42,402 nt of DNA from Bacteroidota bacterium (GTDB lineage: Bacteria > Bacteroidota > Bacteroidia > SXHM01): positions 1 through 42,402 of the forward strand of contig CANKAM010000031.1 in the NCBI GenBank assembly GCA_947479755.1, in the 5' to 3' direction. The notes beneath the pieces are model-generated. The model was not told where the DNA came from. It saw nothing but the letters and a program-made list of their open reading frames with translations, and ran no database searches. The translations under genes were made by a program, and so were the position numbers. Below, one piece after another: positions 27,097-34,732 of the stretch. Every line of letters starts with the position of its first letter. Within the stretch, counting starts at the first letter, position 1.

Positions 27097-27127
27097 TTTG
27101 GTATTTCTTTTCTGTTTTATACTTTTG
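27097..27127 (+). promoter_or_regulatory. consensus Bacteroidota promoter of tRNA-Gln
   Basis: TTTG (27097-27100), exactly 19 bp, then TACTTTTG (27120-27127) give a perfect match to TTTG-N19-TAnnTTTG. Transcription would start near 27134, about 14 bp before the mature tRNA. Confidence 0.8.
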
Positions 27128-27147
27128 CACTCCCTTTTCGGGGAAAC

Positions 27148-27220
27148 TGACCTATGGTGTAACTGGCAACACGACTGATTTTGGTTCAGTAGAGTCTAGG
27201 TTCGAGCCCTAGTAGGTCAA
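27148..27220 (+). tRNA. tRNA-Gln, anticodon TTG
   Basis: The 73-nt cloverleaf has acceptor stem TGACCTA / TAGGTCA (27148-27154 / 27213-27219), a D arm with GGCAA, anticodon stem ACTGA / TCAGT enclosing TTTTGGT (anticodon TTG, reading CAA), and a T arm CTAGG-TTCGAGC-CCTAG. The CCA end is not encoded. It has its own promoter and terminator. Confidence 0.95.
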
Positions 27221-27224
27221 CAGA

Positions 27225-27258
27225 AATCCTCTGCAATTGCAGGGGATTTTTTGTTTTT
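27225..27258 (+). terminator. rho-independent terminator of tRNA-Gln
   Basis: A 10-bp stem AATCCTCTGC / GCAGGGGATT (one T-G pair) with loop AATT at 27225-27248 is followed directly by TTTTTGTTTTT. Confidence 0.85.
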
Positions 27259-27279
27259 AAACCAGAATAGTTACTTTAG
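27250..27279 (+). promoter_or_regulatory. possible promoter of the small lipoprotein gene
   Basis: TTTG (27250-27253), 18 bp, then TACTTTAG (27272-27279, one mismatch to TAnnTTTG) lie 10 bp before the ATG. The -33 element lies in the T-tract of the tRNA terminator. Confidence 0.35.
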
Positions 27280-27289
27280 TTGCCTTATT

Positions 27290-27601
27290 ATGAATAGAGC
27301 AATCCTGTTTATTCCCATTTTATTTCTGACGACTCTTTCCTCCTGTGAAAAAAGAGTTTGCGAGGAAAATAATACTGCAACGCTTATCATCACCAACCAA
27401 ACTATAGAACCTATTCAATTCTATTTTGACGGTGTTTACCTGTACGATGTCATAGAACTGACAAAGGAAACTTTAGAAGTTACAACAGGCGCTCACACCT
27501 TTGGGGCAAAAGTAGCAGGCTCAACTTTTTTAGACTCGTTAGATTGGGAACAATACGAAGCTTTTTCGGTTTGCGAGCAGGTGGAATATACGTTTGAGTA
27601 A
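27290..27601 (+). CDS. small lipoprotein of unknown function
   Basis: The 103-residue lipoprotein has signal MNRAILFIPILFLTTLSSC, with the lipobox LSSC placing the lipidated Cys at residue 19. The mature part is about 84 residues of predominantly beta sequence (ATLIITNQTIEPIQFYFDGVY ... EVTTGAHTFGAK, beginning segments only), with two more Cys (CEEN, VCEQ) that may form a disulfide. The pattern suggests a small beta-sandwich. I do not recognise the family. The ATG at 27290 is chosen because it begins the signal peptide and follows a plausible promoter. An in-frame start at 27251 would lie in the terminator T-tract. Confidence 0.75.
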   Translation: MNRAILFIPILFLTTLSSCEKRVCEENNTATLIITNQTIEPIQFYFDGVYLYDVIELTKETLEVTTGAHTFGAKVAGSTFLDSLDWEQYEAFSVCEQVEYTFE

Positions 27602-27603
27602 CC

Positions 27604-27625
27604 CTTCGACAAGCTCAGGGTGACA
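27604..27625. repeat. single arm of the CTTCGACA repeat
   Basis: CTTCGACAAGCTCAGGGTGA begins 2 bp after the lipoprotein stop, between convergent genes. It matches the arms at 971-1013 and 40699-40759. A short hairpin CAGTC-TGCC-GACTG partly overlaps its end. Confidence 0.7.
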
Positions 27626-27645
27626 GTCTGCCGACTGCTTACTGC

Positions 27646-29142
<1,497 letters not shown>

Positions 29143-30363
29143 TTATGATTTTACAAATTGAAGGTTTTGCAATCTTGAATTCCAGAAAAAAAACGCAACG
29201 GAAGATAGAAATGCAATATGAGTAAGCACCAATTGAAGTGAATAGTTAATTGGTAGCAGGTAAATAATTAAGGGGAAAACAAGCAAGCGAATATTTTCAA
29301 GGATGAAAGCCCAACGCTTGTTTTCAAATAATGTTGCCATTATAGTTAAGGTAAGAACTAAATAGGTGGCAGCGCTGAAATTCTTCCAGAACAACATCTT
29401 TTTTTCAACTGCAAGATACGTTACTACAACTGCAGTAAGAATAGAAAATTGCACGAGCACGTATTTATTGATTGCGGGATTGTAAACAAAATCAAATTTC
29501 TTGCACGTGCTGTTACCTACTTTCTGCGGGAACTCCGTTCCACCAAATTCATCTGGTTTCCAACCTGGATGTTTAAAAAACAATTTTACTTTATCGCTAA
29601 AGTGGGGGAATGGATTTCCGATTTTTATCAAATCAAAAAAGTAATGCACGTTTGTCCATGCCGGATTCCAACTTTTTACCGGTGTAGTAATTCCGTAAAC
29701 CACTTCTTCCTGTTCTTCTTCAAATGTTCCGAACATGCGATCCCAGATGATAAACATACCTGCATAATTTTTATCAATGTATTGCGGATTTACTCCATGA
29801 TGCACGCGGTGATGTGAAGGTGTATTCAGAAACAATTCCACAAAACCAAGTTTGCCAATGTATTTGGTATGAATCCAGAACTGGAACAAAATATCAATGC
29901 CGGCAACGATTAAAAGCAACTCAGGTTTGAAACCAAGAAATGCTAAAGGCAGAAACATGAAAAATGTCATCGCAGAGAAAAACCAGGGCTGACGCAAGGC
30001 GACAGTGAGATTATATTCTTCACTGGAATGATGAACAATGTGCCCACCCCATCCTATATTTATTTCATGCCCAAAACGATGTGCCCAATAAAAAATAAAA
30101 TCGAAAGCAAAGAGTAAAACCAATCCTGTAAAGAGATTGGAAGGCATTTCGTAAATACGGTATTTGTAAACAAATGCATATAGCATCAGCATAAACGCTC
30201 GCGTAAACACGCTAATCACCTGCTCACCAATTCCAATATTAAGATTAGCAATGGAATCATTTAAGCGAAATGCATTCCCTTTTTTCTTTTTATCTACCAG
30301 CACCTCAATGCCTATTAGGAGAAGAAAAAATGGAATAGCGAAAATGATGTAGTTGATATTCAT
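29143..30363 (-). CDS. fatty-acid hydroxylase / sterol-desaturase superfamily enzyme, AGMO-like
   Basis: The 406-residue polytopic membrane protein has the di-iron histidine clusters of the superfamily: HRFGH (95-99), HIVHH (108-112), and HHRVHHG (184-190) plus an additional H165 in FWIHTKY. The motif layout AHRxGHExN...HxVHHSSExYN and NTPxHHRVHHG is that of alkylglycerol monooxygenase (TMEM195)-type members, which cleave ether lipids into glycerol and an aldehyde. Bacterial members are mostly untested. The C-terminal third has several further hydrophobic helices. It begins 1 bp after the EEP gene stop and ends 6 bp before glpK, so a lipid role linked to glycerol is plausible but inferred. 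Confidence 0.85.
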   Translation of the reverse strand: MNINYIIFAIPFFLLLIGIEVLVDKKKKGNAFRLNDSIANLNIGIGEQVISVFTRAFMLMLYAFVYKYRIYEMPSNLFTGLVLLFAFDFIFYWAHRFGHEINIGWGGHIVHHSSEEYNLTVALRQPWFFSAMTFFMFLPLAFLGFKPELLLIVAGIDILFQFWIHTKYIGKLGFVELFLNTPSHHRVHHGVNPQYIDKNYAGMFIIWDRMFGTFEEEQEEVVYGITTPVKSWNPAWTNVHYFFDLIKIGNPFPHFSDKVKLFFKHPGWKPDEFGGTEFPQKVGNSTCKKFDFVYNPAINKYVLVQFSILTAVVVTYLAVEKKMLFWKNFSAATYLVLTLTIMATLFENKRWAFILENIRLLVFPLIIYLLPINYSLQLVLTHIAFLSSVAFFFWNSRLQNLQFVKS

Positions 30364-30364
30364 C

Positions 30365-31426
30365 TTACTTTATTTTCACTTGAAGAAACACCGGTTGATG
30401 ATCAGAAAATTTGAATTGCATGTCTATATTTTTAAGCTGCAATACTTCAAGGTTTGGAGAAACAAGATAGTAGTCAATAACTGTTCTATCTGTTTTTTCT
30501 AAGTCCAAAGGAAACAACAAGCTGCGGTTAGTTGGCACAGTGTTATCATAAGCCCATGTCCAGCCTGTAGGCATAAACGCAGCATCCACATTAGAATTTT
30601 CTGCAATATCAACATCTGATTTCCAAAATGTGTTTGCATCAAATCCGGGCGCACATTGATTCCAATCGCCACCAACAACTACATAATTTCCTTTTCCAAA
30701 CTCATTCAGCACAAATTCTTTCAGCATATTCATTTCGCTTTTTTTCAATTCTCCTGTTTTGTCGTATGCTGAATTATGTGTGTTGATTGCAATAAATTCT
30801 TTTCCATTTGCAAGCGCTATGCGGTGAACCAAAAAACATCTGTCTAAAAAATAAATGCTGGTAGGCCATGAGAAATTGGAGTCGTAGCCATAACGCGTTG
30901 CACTTGTTGGTTGGAATTTTGAAAATGATGCAAGTCCTGCAACTACTTTACCCATTGGGTTTGTATAAGGAACCGGAACGAATTTTACATCGTAATTTAC
31001 AGCAAATGAGTAGGTATAATCCGGCAATTGTTTTGAAATTCCCCATAGCTCATTGATCCGGTAACTTCTACGCGCCAGCGTATCCACTTCCTGAAAAAAG
31101 AAAAAATCAACACTGTCATTTGATTTCGCGAAATTGTAAATACCTGCGAGGTAATTGTCCACATCTTCTTCGGCAGAAACTACCATTTTCCCGCCATCAT
31201 AAAAGAAGTCAGCCTTCTCTCCTAGCCCACCGTAACCGATGTTCCAGTTAATGAAACTAAAAATACTGTCGGGCTGCGCTACTGCCTTTCCGCGCACAGC
31301 AAGTTTTATTTCTTTCTCAGGTTTAAAATCGGTGATGGTTCCGAAAAGCAGATTGCCGGCTATCCACATTACGCCCAGCACAACAAACATTAATATAAGC
31401 TTCAGAATTTTTTTCAGGATTTCCAT
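30365..31426 (-). CDS. endonuclease/exonuclease/phosphatase (EEP) family protein, membrane-anchored
   Basis: The 353-residue protein has an N-terminal membrane segment (about residues 9-30) and an EEP (DNase I-like) domain facing the periplasm. Signature pieces are FSFINWNIGYGG, FFFQEVDT (metal-binding Glu), AINTHNS, VVGGDWNQ and FSDHQPVFLQV (catalytic His). The superfamily includes nucleases, inositol phosphatases and sphingomyelinase-like phospholipases; the substrate is not determined. The start is ATG 31424-31426. An in-frame ATG at 31447 would overlap the -7 box TACCTTTG (31445-31452). It is separated by 1 bp from the AGMO-like gene, and a divergent monoacylglycerol lipase lies upstream. 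Confidence 0.82.
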   Translation of the reverse strand: MEILKKILKLILMFVVLGVMWIAGNLLFGTITDFKPEKEIKLAVRGKAVAQPDSIFSFINWNIGYGGLGEKADFFYDGGKMVVSAEEDVDNYLAGIYNFAKSNDSVDFFFFQEVDTLARRSYRINELWGISKQLPDYTYSFAVNYDVKFVPVPYTNPMGKVVAGLASFSKFQPTSATRYGYDSNFSWPTSIYFLDRCFLVHRIALANGKEFIAINTHNSAYDKTGELKKSEMNMLKEFVLNEFGKGNYVVVGGDWNQCAPGFDANTFWKSDVDIAENSNVDAAFMPTGWTWAYDNTVPTNRSLLFPLDLEKTDRTVIDYYLVSPNLEVLQLKNIDMQFKFSDHQPVFLQVKIK

Positions 31427-31444
31427 ACACGGTTTTGTTTCATC

Positions 31445-31452
31445 CAAAGGTA
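31445..31452 (-). promoter_or_regulatory. -7 box for the EEP/AGMO-like/glpK group
   Basis: The minus strand reads TACCTTTG, a perfect TAnnTTTG, 19 bp upstream of ATG 31426. It rules out an upstream in-frame ATG at 31447. Confidence 0.5.
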
Positions 31453-31464
31453 GATATTTTTCAT

Positions 31465-31495
31465 TCTGAATAATGTGCAGGAAAAACTACTTTTG
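31465..31495 (+). promoter_or_regulatory. Bacteroidota promoter for the monoacylglycerol lipase gene
   Basis: TCTG (31465-31468, one mismatch to TTTG), exactly 19 bp, then TACTTTTG (31488-31495) stand 22 bp before ATG 31518. Together with the opposite -7 box it forms a divergent promoter pair in a 91-bp gap. Confidence 0.6.
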
Positions 31496-31517
31496 TTCTT
31501 CCTCAAAAACACAAACT

Positions 31518-32351
31518 ATGAAACATCAGGACTTGAAATGGACAGCATCTGACGGTGTTGAAATTTACGGACAATGCTGGCTAAACGAAGCAAAACCGAA
31601 AGCTGTTATTTGCATTGTGCACGGCATGGGCGAGCACAGCGGACGGTATGCACACGTTGCGAAATATCTGGTTGATGCAGGGTATTCGGTGATTGCTTAT
31701 GACCACAGAGGACATGGAAAATCGGGTGGAAAGCGCGGACATACTCCTTCTTATGATTTGTTGCTGGATGGTGTTTCTGATTTATTAAAACAAGCAGAAA
31801 AAATTGCTCCGGGAAGTAAGAAATTTATTTACGGACACAGTATGGGCGGCAATGTAGTTTTGAATTATGTACTGCGCAGAAAACCTGAGATTGCAGGTGT
31901 TATTGCATCATCGCCCTGGTTGAAGTTAGCGTTTGAGCCACCAAAGTTTGAAGTTACTTTGGGAAGATTTGTGAATAATATTTTCCCGGGCTTTACACAA
32001 AGTACCAAGTTAGATGCAACTGCAATTTCTCGTGATAAAAAGGAAGTGGAGAAATATGTGAATGACCCTTTGGTTCATGATAAAATATCTGCGCGCTTTT
32101 TTGTGGAAACTTATGCTGCCGGGAACTGGGCGCTGGAACACGCTGCTGAAATGAAACTGCCTTTACTTATTTTTCATGGAACAGAAGACAGACTTACTTC
32201 ACCCGAAGGCTCGCGTCAATTTGCTGATAAAGTAAAAGAGAATTGCACATTCAAACTGTGGAACGGACTTTATCACGAAACGCATAACGAGCCTGAAAAA
32301 GAAGACGTGCTGAAATACATTGCAACCTGGCTTGACAGCAGCTTGCAGTAA
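31518..32351 (+). CDS. monoacylglycerol lipase-like alpha/beta hydrolase
   Basis: The 277-residue cytoplasmic hydrolase is of the monoglyceride lipase/lysophospholipase (PldB) family. It has the oxyanion segment VHGMGEHSGRY (34-44), YDHRGHGKSGGKRGH (61-75), nucleophile elbow GHSMGGN with Ser108, Asp224 in HGTEDRLTS and His253 in LYHETHNE. The catalytic triad is complete, and the pattern is close to monoacylglycerol lipases that release glycerol and fatty acid. An in-frame start at 31473 would precede the promoter's -7 box, so ATG 31518 is chosen. It is divergent from the EEP/AGMO-like/glpK operon, which suggests a shared glycerolipid role. Confidence 0.9.
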   Translation: MKHQDLKWTASDGVEIYGQCWLNEAKPKAVICIVHGMGEHSGRYAHVAKYLVDAGYSVIAYDHRGHGKSGGKRGHTPSYDLLLDGVSDLLKQAEKIAPGSKKFIYGHSMGGNVVLNYVLRRKPEIAGVIASSPWLKLAFEPPKFEVTLGRFVNNIFPGFTQSTKLDATAISRDKKEVEKYVNDPLVHDKISARFFVETYAAGNWALEHAAEMKLPLLIFHGTEDRLTSPEGSRQFADKVKENCTFKLWNGLYHETHNEPEKEDVLKYIATWLDSSLQ

Positions 32352-32355
32352 TTTT

Positions 32356-33582
32356 TTACTTCGCCATTAACAACATTCCAACTTCCTTTTCAGAAAGCTG
32401 ACGCCAATATCCGCGTTGTAAATCTTTTTTGGTAAGTCCGGCAAAAGTAACGCGGTCAAGTTTAATAACATTGTAACCGAGCTTCTCAAAAATTCTGCGG
32501 ACAATACGGTTTCTTCCACTGTGAATTTCAATGCCTACTTCTTTACGACCGGCACCTTCCACAAATTCTATGGCATCTACTTCGGCTTTTCCGTCTTCCA
32601 GTTCTATGCCACTTTGTATGCTTTTCATATCGGCCAAACTCAGGTTTTGGTCAATCGTAACGTGATACATTTTTTTTGCGCCATGTGAAGGATGCGTAAG
32701 ACGTTTTGCAACTTCTCCATCGTTGGTGAAGAGCAGCAGACCTGTTGTCATTCTATCTAATCTTCCTACAGGGTAAACGCGTTCTTTACAGGCTCCTTCA
32801 ATAAGGTGCATCACGGTTCTGCGTTCCTGCGGGTCTTTACTGGTGGTGATGTAATCTTTGGGTTTGTTCAATAAAATGTAAACCGATTTTTCTTTGCGCA
32901 GAATAGCTCCACCGAATTTTACTTCATCGCCCGGAGAAATTTTATAGCCCAGTTCGGTAATTACTTTTCCGTTTACTGTTACTACTCCGCTTTCAATCAA
33001 TTTATCTGCTTCGCGCCTTGATGATACGCCTGCATTGGCAAGGTATTTATTGAGACGAATTAAATCGGAAGGTGCTTTTTCAACTTGCTGTCCAAAGTTG
33101 CCTTTGGTGAATTTTTTCTTGCTTTGATATTTCTTTTTGGCATCGTAAGGACGACCGAAAGAAGGTGATGATTTTGAAGGTTTGTCTTCTGCTGCACCAA
33201 AGTCTTCAACATCATCTTTGCGGGGAGCGCGTTTTCTCCACTGATCAGATTCTTTGCCCGGTGAAAAAGGTCTATCGCTTTTGGGTTTGAAATCTCCACT
33301 TCTTTTATCGTCATCGCGCTTGAATGGTCTTTTTCCTGCGGGCTTGTCAAATGATTTTTTGAACGGTTTATCGCCAAAGCGTGATTTAGGTTTGTCTGAT
33401 GATTTACTTTCATCTTTAGGCGCATCTGAATCGGAACGATTTTTCCAGGCATCAAATTCTTTGCGGCTTGTGGGTTTATCGCTTCCGCGACCGGAAGGTT
33501 TTTTATTGAACGGTTTTCCGTCACCGCGTTTTTCGTTACTGCTGTTACCGCCCGGCTTTCCGGGTCTGAAGAATTTTGACAT
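32356..33582 (-). CDS. rluB: 23S rRNA pseudouridine synthase, RluB/RsuA-like, with long basic N-terminal tail
   Basis: The 408-residue protein has an S4 RNA-binding domain (about 174-220, LNKYLANAGVSSRREADK) and an RsuA/RluB-type catalytic domain with Asp276 in GRLDRMTTGLLLFTNDGE. RluB makes pseudouridine at position 2605 of 23S rRNA. The first 170 residues are low-complexity and rich in Lys, Arg, Asp, Ser, Pro and Gly (GRGSDKPTSRKE style). This is common in Bacteroidota RluB-like proteins and probably disordered and RNA-interacting. RluB versus RluE/F cannot be fixed from sequence alone. A -7 box (TATCTTTG) lies at 33602-33609 upstream. Confidence 0.9.
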   Translation of the reverse strand: MSKFFRPGKPGGNSSNEKRGDGKPFNKKPSGRGSDKPTSRKEFDAWKNRSDSDAPKDESKSSDKPKSRFGDKPFKKSFDKPAGKRPFKRDDDKRSGDFKPKSDRPFSPGKESDQWRKRAPRKDDVEDFGAAEDKPSKSSPSFGRPYDAKKKYQSKKKFTKGNFGQQVEKAPSDLIRLNKYLANAGVSSRREADKLIESGVVTVNGKVITELGYKISPGDEVKFGGAILRKEKSVYILLNKPKDYITTSKDPQERRTVMHLIEGACKERVYPVGRLDRMTTGLLLFTNDGEVAKRLTHPSHGAKKMYHVTIDQNLSLADMKSIQSGIELEDGKAEVDAIEFVEGAGRKEVGIEIHSGRNRIVRRIFEKLGYNVIKLDRVTFAGLTKKDLQRGYWRQLSEKEVGMLLMAK

Positions 33583-33601
33583 GGTTTTGTTTTAAGGACG
33601 G

Positions 33602-33609
33602 CAAAGATA
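33602..33609 (-). promoter_or_regulatory. -7 box for rluB
   Basis: The minus strand reads TATCTTTG, a perfect TAnnTTTG, 20 bp before the ATG at 33582. No clear -33 partner was seen. Confidence 0.4.
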
Positions 33610-33633
33610 GGAGAATAATCGGGGCGGGTGAGG

Positions 33634-33665
33634 GTGAGAAGGTGAGAAGGTGAGAGAGTGAGAAG
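33634..33665. repeat. octanucleotide tandem repeat (GTGAGAAG x4)
   Basis: Four 8-bp units (GTGAGAAG, GTGAGAAG, GTGAGAGA, GTGAGAAG) lie directly 3' of the XRE gene and upstream of rluB in a purine-rich stretch. Confidence 0.85.
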
Positions 33666-33679
33666 GTGCGGATGCGGTT

Positions 33680-34051
33680 TTATATTTTTCTTTTTCGGAT
33701 TTCTTCTTCTATTTCTTTGAGTTTATCTAAGGGGAGGTTGCGGACGAGCTCGTTGAAGTTTACGGGTACCTGGGTTTTGATGAGGGTGGTGAGGGGGTTG
33801 TTTTTTAGTTGTTCGATGGGTTGTGTGGGTTTATAATCGAAGAGATCATTGGGGGTGCAATTGAAAATGAGACATAGTTTCTCGATGTAGGCGAGGTTGA
33901 TTTCTTTTACTTCATTATTGACGAGTTGTGTGGCGGTGTTGTGGGTGAACCCATGACTGCGCAGGAAGGTTAAGGGGCGGTCGATGTTTTTTAATGCGCA
34001 GAGATGGGCCACATTTATAAAGAGGTTGGAGGTGTAGGAACGGTTGGCCAT
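33680..34051 (-). CDS. Cro/C1-type (XRE) HTH regulator next to the 21-bp array
   Basis: The 123-residue protein has an N-terminal Cro/C1-type helix-turn-helix (about residues 8-70). It has recognition-helix-like GFTHNTATQLVNNE and the typical INLAYIEKLCLIFNCTPNDLFDY ending of this HTH family. A linker and a C-terminal charged helix (LDKLKEIEEEIRKRKI) may mediate dimerisation. No enzymatic or metabolite-binding domain is present. The ATG is at 34049-34051. The first unit of the 21-bp-period array begins 41 bp upstream, so the array covers the promoter region, and autoregulation or array binding is likely but unproven. No canonical -7 box is seen. The region appears to be an accessory island next to a transposase. 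Confidence 0.88.
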   Translation of the reverse strand: MANRSYTSNLFINVAHLCALKNIDRPLTFLRSHGFTHNTATQLVNNEVKEINLAYIEKLCLIFNCTPNDLFDYKPTQPIEQLKNNPLTTLIKTQVPVNFNELVRNLPLDKLKEIEEEIRKRKI

Positions 34052-34089
34052 TTTATTTTTGATTTAGTGAATTATTTATTTGGTGATTG

Positions 34090-34373
34090 CGTTAATTGCG
34101 ATGGTGACGGTGTTAATTGTGCAACTGATTATATTAATTGTATAGAAATTAGTGCTAATTGTATTTTTTTATTTATTAATTGTTATTTTGTTGCTATTAA
34201 TTGTGGCAAATTTAGTATTAATTTTATAAACTATACTGTTAATTGTAATATTATCAGTGTTAATTATATTAATTACGTTGTTAACTGATAGTATATACAT
34301 ATTAATTGTGTTAGTTACTGTGTTAATTGTATGGATGGTGGTATTAATTGTTTAGGCGCAAGCGTTAATTGCG
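34090..34373. repeat. fourteen-unit array of TTAATTG cores with exact 21-bp period
   Basis: Cores start at 34092, 34113, 34134, 34155, 34176, 34197, 34218, 34239, 34260, 34281, 34302, 34323, 34344 and 34365. Ten are exactly TTAATTG; the other four have one substitution each (CTAATTG at 34155, TTAATTT at 34218, TTAATTA at 34260, TTAACTG at 34281). The base before the core is a purine in all 14 units, the one before that is T in 12, and the base after is T in 11. This gives a wider consensus TRTTAATTGT. The thirteen 14-bp spacers are all different. The first and last units have C instead of T on both sides and share GCGTTAATTGCGA. The period is two helical turns. Confidence 0.95.
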
Positions 34374-34732
34374 AGGGGTGAATTTGGGTGTTTTATGCGG
34401 GGAGAGGAAGATTTGAAGGTGGGTGAGGTGAGTTTTAAATACAAAGGCTGCAAAGAGGGAGGGCAAACGACAGGAAGGATGGTAGGGACTTGAAAAGATT
34501 GTTGGGAATTATTTGGTGTTGGGATGTAATGGTAAAAAACGGATTGAAAATCCTAAAACTCAGCGGTCGGGATTGCAAATCCTGACCAACGCAAACGAAC
34601 ATCCTCACTAACGGGACCAGCATCAACGCATATCCTTACCAACTGAGAAATAATAGGCGACACGAGGCAAAAAGATCCTCGCGTCTGCGGGGAGTTACAC
34701 AGTGATTGTTTAAACCAATTTATTTTATTCAA
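34374..34732. other. non-coding stretch between array and transposase with three hairpins
   Basis: I see no credible gene here. The left part (34374-34500) is G/A-rich with no motif. Hairpins lie at 34541-34553 (GGATT-GAA-AATCC), 34566-34586 (GTCGGGATT-GCA-AATCCTGAC, one G-T pair) and 34659-34685 (GACACGAGG / CCTCGCGTC, one mismatch). The last stands 48 bp before the transposase ATG. They may be transposon-end remnants, terminators or a structured RNA. I could not find terminal inverted repeats or a tRNA. Confidence 0.6.

Noticed and set aside
34090-34373. CRISPR array
   Set aside because: The conserved unit is only about 7-10 bp and the spacers are 14 bp. CRISPR repeats are 21 bp or longer with spacers about 25-40 bp, and no cas gene is nearby.
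34374-34732. Terminal inverted repeats of the transposase
   Set aside because: I compared the bases before 34733 and after 36289 and found only short chance matches. No convincing inverted ends or target duplication could be drawn.
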